A stretch of 32,824 nucleotides of DNA from an uncultured beta proteobacterium (GCA_903869595.1 CAIPZV010000062.1:1-32824); one strand, 5' to 3'; shown: positions 7,175-16,300, counted from the stretch's first letter. Numbers and translations: made by a program. Notes: generated by a model not told the origin, from the letters alone.

Positions 7175-8092
7175 GTGAAACTTCTTCAGGCTTTTTTTGT
7201 TGCAGGCTTGCTGGGTTCAGCACTCTTATCAGCCGCACTGGCGCAAAGCACCGTGAAAGATGTTGACACTTATGTGCTGCAGCCCTGGATGAGCATAGAT
7301 GTGGGCGAAGCCTGGAAACAGGGCTACTCAGGAGCTGGCACAACCATCACATTAGTGGATGACTTTCGAAGTAAAAATTTGATGAAAGGCAAACTCGGGA
7401 CAAAGAGCGAAAACTTGCTCCATGGTCAGTGGACGCTCGGGGAGGCCAGTTTGATTGCGCCCGCGGCCAAGGTGGCATCTCAGGACTTCCATGCAGGTAC
7501 ATCTGTCCCATTGGCATCCACTGGGTTGAACATTCTCAATCTGAGCTACGCCATGTATTACAAAAATGGTCTCGATGTGTCGAAAATTAAATGGAGTAAG
7601 CAAGAGTCATCGATCATTTACGACGCGAAAAACGGCCTTGCCGTGGTTTCAAAAGCTGCAGGAAACGATGCTGTTGCGATCGGCACCCCCACGAGATCAG
7701 GCTATGTGGACTATTTGAATACGGCGCTGCGAGGTGGGATAAGTGCTATCTACGTGGGCGCGCTTAGCAAAAACGGCACCCCCATCGCCCAAGCAAAATT
7801 GGCAAGCTATTCCAATACCGCAGGCACAGACTTGACAGTACAAAAACAATTTGTCGTAGTAGGTGTCGAAAACTCCAAGACTGGGCTTGTGGGCACCTCG
7901 TTCGCTGCACCGGTGGTTTCAGGCTATGCGGCCATTTTGGGTAGCAAGTTCACAGGGGCTTCTCCCGCAGACATCAGTAACCAATTGTTGTCTACAGCGA
8001 GAACCGACACCGTTGCTGACTATAAACCTGCTATTTACGGGCGTGGTGAAGCAAGTTTGAGCAGGGCACTTGCCCCCCTATCCATCAAGTGA
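7175..8092 (+). CDS. Exported subtilisin-like serine protease (S8 family)
   Basis: A 305-residue protein with signal peptide MKLLQAFFVAGLLGSALLSA, cleaved near ALAQ. All S8 catalytic elements are visible: Asp in ITLVDDF (D62), His in LLHGQWT (H83), oxyanion Asn in KAAGNDA (N164) and nucleophile Ser in GTSFAAPVVSG (S242). The Asp-His spacing of 21 residues is shorter than in classical subtilisins, and the usual HGTH is HGQW, so this is a divergent, compact member. No propeptide or transmembrane anchor is evident. It sits in the locus divergent to the trimeric autotransporter, directly after an exported beta-rich protein, which makes processing of surface proteins a reasonable guess. Assignment as an active protease is likely but the substrate is unknown. 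Confidence 0.85.
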   Translation: MKLLQAFFVAGLLGSALLSAALAQSTVKDVDTYVLQPWMSIDVGEAWKQGYSGAGTTITLVDDFRSKNLMKGKLGTKSENLLHGQWTLGEASLIAPAAKVASQDFHAGTSVPLASTGLNILNLSYAMYYKNGLDVSKIKWSKQESSIIYDAKNGLAVVSKAAGNDAVAIGTPTRSGYVDYLNTALRGGISAIYVGALSKNGTPIAQAKLASYSNTAGTDLTVQKQFVVVGVENSKTGLVGTSFAAPVVSGYAAILGSKFTGASPADISNQLLSTARTDTVADYKPAIYGRGEASLSRALAPLSIK

Positions 8093-8093
8093 C

Positions 8094-8360
8094 GACAACC
8101 GCTGTCTGCGCTGTGAGTTGAACCAATCTGTTGTCAGCCTTCTGTCATGGGCGCTGGTGGCGGACGGCCCGTTTATTCAACGCATGCCTAATGGCGGCAT
8201 ACAGGTGAATTTCAAAGCCAGCCCCGAGCAATTTCGCAATGCATTCAACCGCATGCTGGTGCTTGCAGCTAATATGCCCGAGCGCACGGTACGCAAGCTG
8301 GCAGGTGAAAATTACGCTCGCCTGCTCAAGACCGTCATGCAGGCGCGCAGCGTTTCCTGA
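8094..8360 (+). pseudogene. Probable C-terminal remnant of a hydrolase gene
   Basis: An open frame between the S8 protease and the FMN-protein gene lacks a convincing start. Only a TTG inside the upstream gene and an internal ATG at 8184 are in frame. The translated end (PERTVRKLAGENYARLLK) resembles the closing helix of amidohydrolases or dipeptidases, where a G-x-N-x-x-R-L motif follows the barrel. The rest of such an enzyme is absent upstream. I read it as the tail of a decayed gene. A real small protein of 58 residues from 8184 cannot be excluded. Confidence 0.35.
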
Positions 8361-8369
8361 AAGTTCATT

Positions 8370-9008
8370 ATGTATTTACCCGGCCAATTCGACCCCAAAG
8401 ACCCCCAAGTTGCCATCGACATCATGCAGGCGCACCCATTCGCCAGCCTGATTTCTACCGACGATGCCGGACTGCCTTTTGTAACCCATTTGCCGGTGCA
8501 TTGGGAGGCGCAGCCGGGGCAGGGTGCTGAACACGGGGTCATACTCGGGCATTGCGCGCGGGGCAATCCGCACTGGAAGTACCTGCAGCAGCGCCCCCAA
8601 GCGGTGGTGACCTTCATGGGGCCGCATGCGTATATGTCGCCTAAGGTCTATCCGGACCTGGCGCGCGTGCCTACCTGGAATTACGTCGCGGTGCATTGCG
8701 TGGTCGAGGCCTCGGTGTTGGACGGGCACGATGCCAAAGACGCTCTGCTCAAGCAACTGATTGCCGACCACGAACCGGCTTATGCCCACCAGTGGCGTGG
8801 GTTGCCCGAAGATTACACGACAAAGATGCTGGGCGCTATCGTCGCTTTCTCATTAAAAATCATAAGTATGCAATGCAAAGTTAAAGTGAATCAACATCGT
8901 CCGGAGGCGCACGCCCGCATGCTGGAAATTTACGATGCGGGCGGCCCGGACGAGCAGGCGCTGGGGGCCTGGATGCGCAAAATGGGCCTCACCGGTTCGC
9001 CGCAATAG
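8370..9008 (+). CDS. PaiB-type FMN-binding protein
   Basis: A 212-residue protein matching the PaiB/FMN_bind_2 family throughout. It has the MYLPGQFDPKDP opening, HPFASLISTD, PFVTHLPVHW, GHCARGNPHWKYL, a PHAYMSPKVY segment, VPTWNYVAVHC, and a closing region ending GAWMRKMGL. The family has a split-barrel flavin-binding fold. Some members are described as negative regulators in Bacillus, but in proteobacteria the role is mostly untested and could be redox or catabolic. The length is normal for the family. The TadA fusion gene starts ten bases after the stop, so the two are probably co-transcribed. Nothing about the cofactor has been shown here beyond family membership. Confidence 0.88.
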   Translation: MYLPGQFDPKDPQVAIDIMQAHPFASLISTDDAGLPFVTHLPVHWEAQPGQGAEHGVILGHCARGNPHWKYLQQRPQAVVTFMGPHAYMSPKVYPDLARVPTWNYVAVHCVVEASVLDGHDAKDALLKQLIADHEPAYAHQWRGLPEDYTTKMLGAIVAFSLKIISMQCKVKVNQHRPEAHARMLEIYDAGGPDEQALGAWMRKMGLTGSPQ

Positions 9009-9018
9009 GGCTTTGCCA

Positions 9019-10425
9019 ATGGCCGACACCCTGCCTGAGGACGCGCATTGGATGCGCCTGGCTTTGGGGCAGGCGACCTTGGCTGCGCAAGCGGGGGAGG
9101 TGCCGGTAGGCGCGGTGGTAGTACACCAGGGGCGCTTGATTGCCAGCGCGCACAACCGCTGCGTTACCGATAGCGACCCGACCGCCCATGCCGAAGTGGT
9201 GGCGCTGCGCGCTGCGGCGCTGGCGCTGGGCAATTACCGCCTGGAGGATTGCACCCTCTATGTGACATTAGAGCCTTGCGCCATGTGCAGCGGTGCGCTG
9301 ATCAATGCCCGCCTGCAAAAAGTAGTGTTCGGTGCAAGCGACGCGCGTGCGGGTGCTGCCGGTTCGGTGCTGGATATATTTGCGATGAAAGCCCTGAACC
9401 ACCACACGCAAGTGCAGGGCGGGCTGCTGGCAGAGCAGTGCGCCGACATCTTGCGTGATTTTTTTAAGCCTAAGCGAGCCAATATGAGCCCTTTGCGTGA
9501 AGACGCCCTGCGCACCCCCGAGGCGCGGTTTGCCAATGTGCCGGATTACCCCTGGTCGCCCCACTACCTCAGTGACCTGCCGACTTTGGACGGCTTGCGC
9601 CTGCATTACCTGGACGAAGGCCCCCAAGACGCGCAGCTCACCTATTTATGCCTGCACGGCAACCCCGCCTGGAGCTATCTGTACCGCAAAATGATTCCGG
9701 TCTTTACTGGGGCAGGGCATCGCGTCGTGGCGCCGGACCTGATCGGTTTTGGCAAAAGCGACAAGCCAAAAAAGGACAGCGCCCACCAGTTTGATTTCCA
9801 CCGCCATGTGTTGCTGGAGTTCGTGGAACGCTTGGACTTGAGAAATGTCGTCTTGGTGGTGCAAGACTGGGGCGGCATTTTTGGCCTGACCTTGCCCATG
9901 GAGGCGCCGCATCGCTACGCTGGACTGTTGGCTATGAACACGCTGCTGGCCTGTGGCGATGTGCCGCTGTCCCCCGGTTTTCTGGCCTGGCGCGCCTGGT
10001 GCGCTAAAAATCCTGAGTTTGATGTGGGTAAGCTTTTTGCCCGTGGCAACAGCCACATGACAGAAACGGAGTGGCAAGCCTATAACGCGCCCTTTCCCGA
10101 TGCGGGCCACCGCGCTGCCTTGCGTGTTTTTCCCAATATGGTGCCTGAATTTGCAGATAGTCCGGGTGCCGCAATTGCGCGCCAGGCCCGCGATTTTTGG
10201 AGCAATAAGTGGGCAGGGCGCAGCTTTTTGGCCATCGGCCAGCAAGACCCTGTGCTCGGCGAGCCGGTGATGCGGGCATTACAAAGCCAGATTCGCGGCT
10301 GTGAACAAGTGATGTTGCTGCCCGAGGCTGGGCATTTTGTGCAGGAGCATGGGCAGGCGATTGCGCAAGCGGCTGTCGAATTCTTTTCCAAACCTCTACA
10401 GGCAAGGCCTGCTGTGGTTCTTTAG
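9019..10425 (+). CDS. tadA: TadA tRNA adenosine deaminase fused to haloalkane dehalogenase-like domain
   Basis: A single 468-residue frame. Residues 1-153 are a complete TadA: HAEV with the zinc His and catalytic Glu (H57, E59) and PCAMC with two zinc cysteines (C87, C90). TadA makes inosine at the wobble position of tRNA-Arg. Residues 157-468 are an alpha/beta hydrolase closest to DhlA-type haloalkane dehalogenases: HGNPAWSYLYR (oxyanion), VVQDWGG with nucleophile D283 and the halide-type Trp, acid D410 in GQQDPVLG and base H439 in EAGHFVQEHG. The 29-residue acid-base spacing equals that of DhlA. No stop separates the halves. An in-frame ATG at 9484 could allow separate translation of the second domain. 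The start at 9019 is the first Met fitting TadA. Both activities look intact; dehalogenase versus epoxide or ester hydrolase is not settled. Confidence 0.88.
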   Translation: MADTLPEDAHWMRLALGQATLAAQAGEVPVGAVVVHQGRLIASAHNRCVTDSDPTAHAEVVALRAAALALGNYRLEDCTLYVTLEPCAMCSGALINARLQKVVFGASDARAGAAGSVLDIFAMKALNHHTQVQGGLLAEQCADILRDFFKPKRANMSPLREDALRTPEARFANVPDYPWSPHYLSDLPTLDGLRLHYLDEGPQDAQLTYLCLHGNPAWSYLYRKMIPVFTGAGHRVVAPDLIGFGKSDKPKKDSAHQFDFHRHVLLEFVERLDLRNVVLVVQDWGGIFGLTLPMEAPHRYAGLLAMNTLLACGDVPLSPGFLAWRAWCAKNPEFDVGKLFARGNSHMTETEWQAYNAPFPDAGHRAALRVFPNMVPEFADSPGAAIARQARDFWSNKWAGRSFLAIGQQDPVLGEPVMRALQSQIRGCEQVMLLPEAGHFVQEHGQAIAQAAVEFFSKPLQARPAVVL

Positions 10426-10480
10426 CCCAAGCAATGCAGCGATGGGGGGATGAATTTGTGAAAACTTTACAAGCCAACAT

Positions 10481-10510
10481 GGATTGCTTCACTTCGTTCG
10501 CAATGACGGG
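10481..10510. repeat. Short dispersed palindromic repeat of the GGATTGCTTC...GCAATGACG type
   Basis: GGATTGCTTC followed by ACTTCGTTCGCAATGACGGG forms an imperfect hairpin (ATTGC paired with GCAAT). Elements of this wording occur between genes in many bacterial genomes. Only one copy is seen in this window. The surrounding 219-bp gap before ldcA shows no gene. Confidence 0.5.
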
Positions 10511-10644
10511 TTTGGATGGATACAAAAGTGGCTTAAGTTTTGGAGGGCGGTAGACAGCCTTCAGCGACCTTCAGCTTGTGGCCCCAATATGCCCTTACAG
10601 TTAGCCATTCAGACCAAGCGCCCGCCAGCGCGCAATACCCAGCC

Positions 10645-11556
10645 ATGAGCCATATTTACATCTATTCTCCGTCCAGCGCCGTGCGCGACAAAGCCGCTTT
10701 TCGCCGGGGGGTGAAGCGCTTGCGGGCCTTGGGCCACGAAGTGGAAATCGACGCTGACGCACTGTCCAGCTACCAGCGCTTTGCAGGTGATGACGCAACC
10801 CGCTTGGCAGCGATTGGGCGGGCGGCGGCCAGCGGTGCCGACCTGGCCATGATTTCGCGCGGCGGCTATGGGCTAACCCGCATCTTGGCCGAGTTGCCCT
10901 ATGCAGCGCTAGCCAAAGCGATTGAATCGGGTACCCAGTTTGTGGGCTTGAGCGATTTCACGGCTTTGCAGCTGGGTTTGATGGCCAAGACCGGAGCGAT
11001 CTCTTGGCAGGGACCCTGCATAGGTGAAGATTTCGGCACCGAAGACGATCCCGACGAGATCATGCTGGCCTGTTTTGATGATTTACTTCTGGCCCAGGGC
11101 GAAGGCGTGGGCTGGCGCTTGCCACGCGGACAGGCGGCGCTTCAGGAACATGAGATTCATGGTGCCAAGCTCTGGGGCGGTAATTTATCAGTGCTGGTGT
11201 CGCTTCTGGGCACGCCGTATTTCCCCAAAGTGCGCGGCGGCGTTTTGTTTTTGGAAGACGTGGGCGAACACCCGTACCGGCTGGAGCGCATGTTGACGCA
11301 GTTGGTGCATAGCGGCGTCTTGGCGCAGCAAAAGGCTTTGGTGTTGGGCCAGTTCACCAACTACAAACTGGTGCCGCACGATAAGGGCTTCAAACTGGAC
11401 ACCGTGGTGCAATGGCTGCGTACTCAGGTTTCGATTCCCATCGTTACCGGTTTACCTTTGGGCCATGTGCCGACCAAGGTGTTGCTCCCGGTAGGTGCCA
11501 AAGTGGACCTGGTGCTGCAAGGGCAGGAAGCGCTAATGGCCTGGGGCCACTTGTAG
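10645..11556 (+). CDS. ldcA: LD-carboxypeptidase (muramoyltetrapeptide carboxypeptidase)
   Basis: A 303-residue S66-family peptidase that removes the terminal D-alanine from murein tetrapeptides during peptidoglycan recycling in the cytoplasm. The Ser-Glu-His triad is visible as S103 in GLSDFTAL, E204 in LFLEDVGEHPY and H274 in GLPLGHVPTK. The spacings of 101 and 70 residues agree with the known family layout. SRGGYGLTRIL and GGNLSVL are further signatures. The ATG at 10645 is preferred because it begins directly at the first strand (MSHIYIYSPSSAVRD); the frame is open 35 codons further upstream without family similarity. The gene stands alone, about 220 bp after the tadA fusion and convergent with the ankyrin gene. 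Confidence 0.92.
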   Translation: MSHIYIYSPSSAVRDKAAFRRGVKRLRALGHEVEIDADALSSYQRFAGDDATRLAAIGRAAASGADLAMISRGGYGLTRILAELPYAALAKAIESGTQFVGLSDFTALQLGLMAKTGAISWQGPCIGEDFGTEDDPDEIMLACFDDLLLAQGEGVGWRLPRGQAALQEHEIHGAKLWGGNLSVLVSLLGTPYFPKVRGGVLFLEDVGEHPYRLERMLTQLVHSGVLAQQKALVLGQFTNYKLVPHDKGFKLDTVVQWLRTQVSIPIVTGLPLGHVPTKVLLPVGAKVDLVLQGQEALMAWGHL

Positions 11557-11668
11557 AGTCTGGGCTATCTGGTTTTGGTAGCCGACGTAGTCAGTGCTTA
11601 GATTGTCTCGTATTTATTAACATAATATACATCGTATAAAGTAGTAAAACACTTTGATGCTAGGCGCC

Positions 11669-12316
11669 CTAAGGAATCGGCCGAGAGATCATGTGCCGTA
11701 CCAGCAGCTTGGCCGAGGCCTGCTTATTCGCCACATCGGCAAAATCCAGCGCAGTCATGCCCTTGTCGTTCTTCAGACTGGCATCGGCGCCTTCTTCGAG
11801 CAGCAGTTCCACCGATTGGGGGTTGCCGTACATGGCGGCCATCATCAAGGGCGTGGTCTTGTTGGGCGATTCCGCATCGATGTACGCAGAATGCTTGAGC
11901 AGCAGCTTGATCACCTCGACATGCCCCGCAGACGCGGCGTAATGCAAAGGCGTCCAGCCGGTTTTATTGACGTCAGCGTCCAGCGCGATTAAGCGTTTAC
12001 AGACATCCACCATGCCTGCCATCGAGGCCAACATCAAAGGGCTCTCGTCTTTGGCATTGCGCACCTCGGCGCGTAAGCCTTTGGCGCGCAGCAGCAGGTC
12101 CAAAACCGCCGGCGACGGGCGCTTGATCGCCAGAACCAGCGGATACTGGCCATCGGGGCTTAAGGTATTGGGGTCAAAACCGCGTGCCAGCACTTTGGCG
12201 ACCACCTGGGCCTCATCAGTTTTCAGGGCCTGGAAAAAATCATCGTAAGAACCCGCTCTGGCTGGAAAAAACCAAATCAAAACAATAAGATAAAACGTAT
12301 ATTTGAAGTTAAACAT
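11669..12316 (-). CDS. Exported ankyrin-repeat protein
   Basis: A 215-residue protein. A signal peptide (MFNFKYTFYLIVLIWFFPAR, cleavage after ARA) is followed by about five ankyrin repeats: YPLVLAIKR, SPLMLASMAGMVDVCKRLIA, TPLHYAASAGHVEVIKLLLK, TPLMMAAMYGNPQSVELLLE and TALDFADVANKQASAKLL. It probably acts in the periplasm as a protein-binding scaffold; partners are unknown. The ATG at 12316 was chosen over GTG 12334 because it opens at the signal peptide and leaves a ten-base gap after the tatD stop. It is the last gene of the mltG-tmk-holB-pilZ-tatD run, a place where Burkholderiales often carry an ankyrin protein (from memory, not checked). Confidence 0.85.
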   Translation of the reverse strand: MFNFKYTFYLIVLIWFFPARAGSYDDFFQALKTDEAQVVAKVLARGFDPNTLSPDGQYPLVLAIKRPSPAVLDLLLRAKGLRAEVRNAKDESPLMLASMAGMVDVCKRLIALDADVNKTGWTPLHYAASAGHVEVIKLLLKHSAYIDAESPNKTTPLMMAAMYGNPQSVELLLEEGADASLKNDKGMTALDFADVANKQASAKLLVRHMISRPIP

Positions 12317-12326
12317 ACAATGAATC

Positions 12327-13142
12327 TCAATCACTATTTGCTGGTTGACCTAAGCCTTCTGGCTTAAACAAGCGCAAAAAATTGTCGCTGCTGGCCTGGC
12401 CGACTTCCTCCACGCTACAGCCCCGCACCTGCGCAATCTGTTGCGCCACCAAGGGCACAAAAGAGGGATTATTGGTTTTCCCCCGGTGCGGCACGGGGGC
12501 TAAATAGGGGCTGTCGGTTTCAATCAGCAAGCGGTTCAGCGGCACCCAGGCTGCAATATCGCGCAAATCCTGGGCGGTTTTGAAGGTCACGATGCCGGAA
12601 AACGAGATGTAAAAGCCGCGCTCCAGGGCCGCCCGGGCCACCTCAGCCGTTTCGGTAAAGCAGTGGAACACGCCGCCGGCGCTGCCCTCTGACCCGTCTT
12701 CGCCCTCCTCGTCCAGCAAACCCAAAGTATCTGCGGAGGCGCTGCGGGTATGGATAACGAGCGGCTTGCCCAGCGCACGCGCGGCGCGTATGTGCACCCT
12801 AAAGCGTTCACGCTGCCAGTGCATGTCCGCAAGCGTGCGTCCATTAAGACGGTAGTAGTCCAAACCCGTTTCGCCAATCGCCAGCACTTTGGGCAGCGCG
12901 CCCAGGGTCAGCAAGTCTTGCAGGCTAGGCTCGCGCACGTCTTCATTGTCTGGATGCACCCCCGCCGTGGCCCAGAAGTTCGCATAGTCCAGGGCCAGGC
13001 CATGCACCACGGGAAATTCCTCTAGCGTGGTGCAAATGCACAAGGCACGGTCCACCTGCGCCTGCGCCATCGCAGCGCGTATCTCGGGTACCTGGCTGCG
13101 TAGCTCGGGAAATGCCAGATGGCAATGGGAATCTGTAAACAC
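12327..13142 (-). CDS. tatD: TatD-family metal-dependent DNase
   Basis: A 271-residue TIM-barrel hydrolase with the full set of TatD metal motifs: SHCHL (5-9), GETGLDY, VIHTRSA, FHCFTE, YISFSGIVTFK and ETDSPYLAPVPHRGK followed by NNPSF. Family members are metal-dependent 3'-5' exonucleases linked to DNA repair and quality control. Translation starts at GTG 13142, since an in-frame TGA four codons upstream rules out a longer form. No Shine-Dalgarno sequence is evident, so translation may depend on the upstream pilZ gene 46 bp away. It lies in the tmk-holB neighbourhood exactly as the E. coli TatD-family gene ycfH does. Confidence 0.93.
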   Translation of the reverse strand: MFTDSHCHLAFPELRSQVPEIRAAMAQAQVDRALCICTTLEEFPVVHGLALDYANFWATAGVHPDNEDVREPSLQDLLTLGALPKVLAIGETGLDYYRLNGRTLADMHWQRERFRVHIRAARALGKPLVIHTRSASADTLGLLDEEGEDGSEGSAGGVFHCFTETAEVARAALERGFYISFSGIVTFKTAQDLRDIAAWVPLNRLLIETDSPYLAPVPHRGKTNNPSFVPLVAQQIAQVRGCSVEEVGQASSDNFLRLFKPEGLGQPANSD

Positions 13143-13188
13143 CTGGGGCGCTCAGCTCAGTGGGCGGGATTTGGGTGATAGCGCCCCA

Positions 13189-13599
13189 TCACACGGTGTA
13201 ATTCGTTCGCTTGGTGCCCAGCAGCGGCCCTAAAGCGGTTTCGATTTTCTGTTTCAAAATCGCGCCGCGCTCGTCGGTGGTAAAGCGTACACCAACGCCT
13301 TGCGGGCGACCTGTCGGTGAATTAGCGGGGGTAATCCAGGCCACATTGCCGATCAAGGGGTGGCGCTTATTGTCCTTAGGCAGTGTTAATAGACCGAAGA
13401 GTTCGTCGCCCAATTGGTATTCTCGGCTGGTTTTCACGAATAACCCACCTTCGGTAAATACCGAGATATAGGCCTGGTACAACTCCAGCTCAGTGTCCAT
13501 GTGCAATTGCAAGACCGCGGGCCGGGCACTGCCGCCGGACAAAACCGACTCCGACCACATGCTGGTGCCGGCCTGGGGGGGCGGGGGTGCGTTTGACAT
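13189..13599 (-). CDS. PilZ-domain protein
   Basis: A 136-residue single-domain PilZ protein of the type lying between holB and tatD in Burkholderiales and Pseudomonas (the original type IV pilus PilZ position). Core elements are AYISVFTEGGLFVKTSREYQ, LGDELFGLLTLP, NVAWITPAN and GVGVRFT. The RxxxR and D/NxSxxG c-di-GMP motifs are not present in full, as in canonical PilZ itself, which does not bind c-di-GMP and instead works with PilB and FimX in pilus assembly. By analogy this copy should act in type IV pilus biogenesis. It begins 22 bp after holB and is presumably co-transcribed. The first 25 residues are low-complexity and may be disordered. Confidence 0.88.
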   Translation of the reverse strand: MSNAPPPPQAGTSMWSESVLSGGSARPAVLQLHMDTELELYQAYISVFTEGGLFVKTSREYQLGDELFGLLTLPKDNKRHPLIGNVAWITPANSPTGRPQGVGVRFTTDERGAILKQKIETALGPLLGTKRTNYTV

Positions 13600-13621
13600 A
13601 GCTAGATATCCTGGCCAAGAT

Positions 13622-14623
13622 TTAGGGTGCGCTTTGGGTCAGCACCGTGTGGGCCTCTGCCATCAAAGCTTCGATAAACAATCCGGGGTTGTAGGGGTGG
13701 TCCATGGTGCGCCGGTGCGCCTGCAAAGACACCCCCCATTGTGACAAAACTGCCAGTGGCACGCCGGGGCGCAAGTCTTTTGCGCTAAAAAACCGGGGCG
13801 TGGCGTTAACCGCTAAGGCCAACAGGTCATGGCACAACTGCTGCTGCGCGCTGATCACTTGCTGCGGCGTCCAATCGCGTACGGCTTGGCCATCGCCCCG
13901 CGCCATGGCCTGGTGCAGCGCGGCCCAATGCTTAGGATCCTGTCCCGATTGCGCCCAATGCAGCGCCGCCTGGGGGCGCCCGCCCTGCGCCTTGAGGGCG
14001 ACGGCGGCCTGCTCGCTGTCCAAGCCCTGCGCGTCCAGCCAAGCCAGGCTGTCGGCGGGCTCTGGCCAGACCATGGTGTGGACCAGGCAGCGGCTGCGAA
14101 TTGTTGGCAGCAGTTGGTGGGCCGACTCGCTGGCCAGCACAAAACGCACATCGCCCGGCGGCTCTTCTAAAGTCTTGAGCAAGGCATTGGCGGTGAAGGC
14201 ATTCATATCTTCGGCCGGATAAACCAGCACCGCTTTGCCGCGCCCGCGTGCACTGGTGCGCTGCGAAAAATCGACCGCGTCGCGCATGGCTTCGATACGA
14301 ATTTCTTTGCTGGGTTTGCGCTTTTTGTCGTCCAAGTCAGCTTGCGCTTTTTCGGACAAGGGCCAGCCCAATTCCAACATCCAGGTCTCGGGCATCAAGA
14401 CGCACAAGTCGGCATGGGTGCGCACCTCGATAGCGTGGCAACTGCCGCACTGGCCGCAAGCCCCGCCGGAATCTGGTGTTTCGCACAACCAAGCTTTAAC
14501 TAAGCCCAGGGCCAATGCATATTGCCCCAAGCCTGCAGGCCCAGACAGCAGCCAGGCGTGGCCGCGTTGCGCCAGCAAGTTGCGGGTTTGGTCGGCAATC
14601 CAGGCGGGCGTGTCTGCGTTCAT
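13622..14623 (-). CDS. holB: DNA polymerase III subunit delta'
   Basis: A 333-residue clamp-loader subunit of usual length. The P-loop region reads [15 protein letters not shown], with Gln in place of the Walker Lys, as expected for delta', which does not hydrolyse ATP. Zinc-type cysteines are in [12 protein letters not shown]. The sensor region has [11 protein letters not shown], followed by [19 protein letters not shown]. The C-terminal collar domain is diverged. The ATG overlaps the tmk stop codon (ATGA), so translation is coupled. It works with delta, gamma/tau and beta in loading the sliding clamp. Confidence 0.95.
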   Translation of the reverse strand: MNADTPAWIADQTRNLLAQRGHAWLLSGPAGLGQYALALGLVKAWLCETPDSGGACGQCGSCHAIEVRTHADLCVLMPETWMLELGWPLSEKAQADLDDKKRKPSKEIRIEAMRDAVDFSQRTSARGRGKAVLVYPAEDMNAFTANALLKTLEEPPGDVRFVLASESAHQLLPTIRSRCLVHTMVWPEPADSLAWLDAQGLDSEQAAVALKAQGGRPQAALHWAQSGQDPKHWAALHQAMARGDGQAVRDWTPQQVISAQQQLCHDLLALAVNATPRFFSAKDLRPGVPLAVLSQWGVSLQAHRRTMDHPYNPGLFIEALMAEAHTVLTQSAP

Positions 14624-15282
14624 GCGCTGGGGGCTACGCTTAAAAAACCTTTGGCAGCCAATGCTGCCATCACATCTTCGCGCACCGCCTCTGGGCTTTG
14701 GTCGGCGTTGATGCGCGCAAAGCGCTCTGGGTCTTGTTCGCAGCGCGCAGCATAGCCACCTGCGACCGCCTCAAAAAACGCCAAGGGTTGCGATTCAAAT
14801 TTATCCGGCACGCGCGCCCCGGCCAGGCGCGCGGCCGCCACCGAGGGCGGCAGGTCAAACCAAATAGTGAGTTGCGGCTGCAAGAGACCTTGGGAGGCAT
14901 CGCCGCTGCTTTGCACCCACTGCTCCAGCGTTTGCAACACGCCCAGGTCAAAACCGCGCCCCGCTCCTTGGTAGGCAAAAGTGGCGTCGGTAAACCTATC
15001 GCACAAGACCACCCTACCCTGCGCCAAGGCTGGCGCGATGACGCGCTGGATGTGGTCGCGCCTGGCGGCAAAGACTAGCAAGGATTCGGTCAGGGCATCC
15101 ATGGGGTCGTTGAGCACCAGCTGACGCAAGGTTTCAGCCAGCGGTGTACCGCCGGGTTCGCGGGTGCGGGTCACGCTGCGGCCCTGGGCTTCGAAGGCCT
15201 GCGCCACGGCTTCGATATGCGTGGACTTGCCGGCACCGTCGATGCCTTCAAAGCTGATAAAAAGTCCTGCGGTGGGCGGCAT
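14620..15282 (-). CDS. tmk: Thymidylate kinase
   Basis: A 220-residue kinase that phosphorylates dTMP to dTDP. The P-loop is [11 protein letters not shown] (11-21), the substrate Arg region is [11 protein letters not shown], the DRF motif is [20 protein letters not shown], and the LID segment lies after [20 protein letters not shown]. Length and motif order are normal. Its stop overlaps the holB start and it begins 28 bp after mltG, in the conserved mltG-tmk-holB order. Confidence 0.96.
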   Translation of the reverse strand: MPPTAGLFISFEGIDGAGKSTHIEAVAQAFEAQGRSVTRTREPGGTPLAETLRQLVLNDPMDALTESLLVFAARRDHIQRVIAPALAQGRVVLCDRFTDATFAYQGAGRGFDLGVLQTLEQWVQSSGDASQGLLQPQLTIWFDLPPSVAAARLAGARVPDKFESQPLAFFEAVAGGYAARCEQDPERFARINADQSPEAVREDVMAALAAKGFLSVAPSA

Positions 15283-15310
15283 TGTTGAGTATGGAGCAGT
15301 GGCTTTAGGG

Positions 15311-16300
15311 CTAGCGCTGGTATTTGTTAACCGCGCGATTGTGCGCTTCTAGCGTGGCGCTAAATTCGCTGCTGCCATCGCCACGGGCCACAAAATACAA
15401 GGCTTTGGAGGGCGCGGGATGCAGCGCCGCGTGCAGCGCCGCTTTGCCCGGCATGGAAATTGGCGTGGGCGGCAAGCCGTCGCGGGTGTAGGTGTTATAG
15501 GGCGTATCCGTTGTTAAATCAGATTTACGGATATTGCCGTCATAGCGCGTGCCCATGCCATAGATCACCGTCGGGTCGGTTTGCAGGCGCATGCCCAAAA
15601 TCAAACGATTGTGAAATACCGCCGAAATTTCGGGCTGGTCGTTTAACTGTCCGGTTTCTTTTTCAACAATGCTGGCCAGTATCAAGGCCTGCTCGGGTGT
15701 TTGCAGCGGAATTTTCGGGTTGCGCTGTACCCAGCCGGAAGCCAGGTGGCTGTCCATGGCACGCAGGGCGCGGCGCAAAACCGCGGTATCGCTAGTGCCT
15801 TTGGAATAGGTATAGGTGTCCGGAAAAAACCGCCCTTCAGGATGCACGCCGGGGCGCTCCAGGGCTTGCATGAGTTGGGCGTCGCTCAGTTGGGCGGTGT
15901 CGGGCTTGAGCTTGTCGGCTTTGCGCAAGGCCTCGCGCACTTGGCGGATATTCCAGCCTTCCACCAAGGTCACGCTGCCTGAAGACTCATCGCCACGCAC
16001 CAGCTTTTGCAAAATCTGCCAGGGGCTGACCTGCCCGCTCCATTCATAGCTGCCCGCGCGTATTTGGCGCGACTGGCCCGACAGCCGGAACCACAGGTAA
16101 AGCAAGGTGGCATTGACCGGTACGCCGCTGCGCGCCACGGCGGCGGCCACTTCTTTGGGGCTGGTGCCAGCCTCGATCGAGACCTCGGCCACCTGCTGCG
16201 TCAGGGTGCTGGGCACCCACAGCCACCAGGCCCCAGCGCCGCAGGCCAGCACAACCATGAGCAACAGGGCGCCAAAGCCACTAGACAAGGAAGAACGCAC
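15311..16300 (-). CDS. mltG: Endolytic murein transglycosylase
   Basis: A 329-residue YceG-type enzyme anchored in the inner membrane by one N-terminal segment ([20 protein letters not shown]). It cuts nascent glycan strands to set their length. The LysM-like part has [13 protein letters not shown]. The catalytic domain carries [10 protein letters not shown] with the active-site Glu, then [20 protein letters not shown] and a closing [20 protein letters not shown]. Translation begins at GTG 16300. It heads the minus-strand operon through tatD, and the FNR-like palindrome at 16363-16376 lies between it and the divergent nitronate monooxygenase gene. Confidence 0.94.
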   Translation of the reverse strand: MRSSLSSGFGALLLMVVLACGAGAWWLWVPSTLTQQVAEVSIEAGTSPKEVAAAVARSGVPVNATLLYLWFRLSGQSRQIRAGSYEWSGQVSPWQILQKLVRGDESSGSVTLVEGWNIRQVREALRKADKLKPDTAQLSDAQLMQALERPGVHPEGRFFPDTYTYSKGTSDTAVLRRALRAMDSHLASGWVQRNPKIPLQTPEQALILASIVEKETGQLNDQPEISAVFHNRLILGMRLQTDPTVIYGMGTRYDGNIRKSDLTTDTPYNTYTRDGLPPTPISMPGKAALHAALHPAPSKALYFVARGDGSSEFSATLEAHNRAVNKYQR

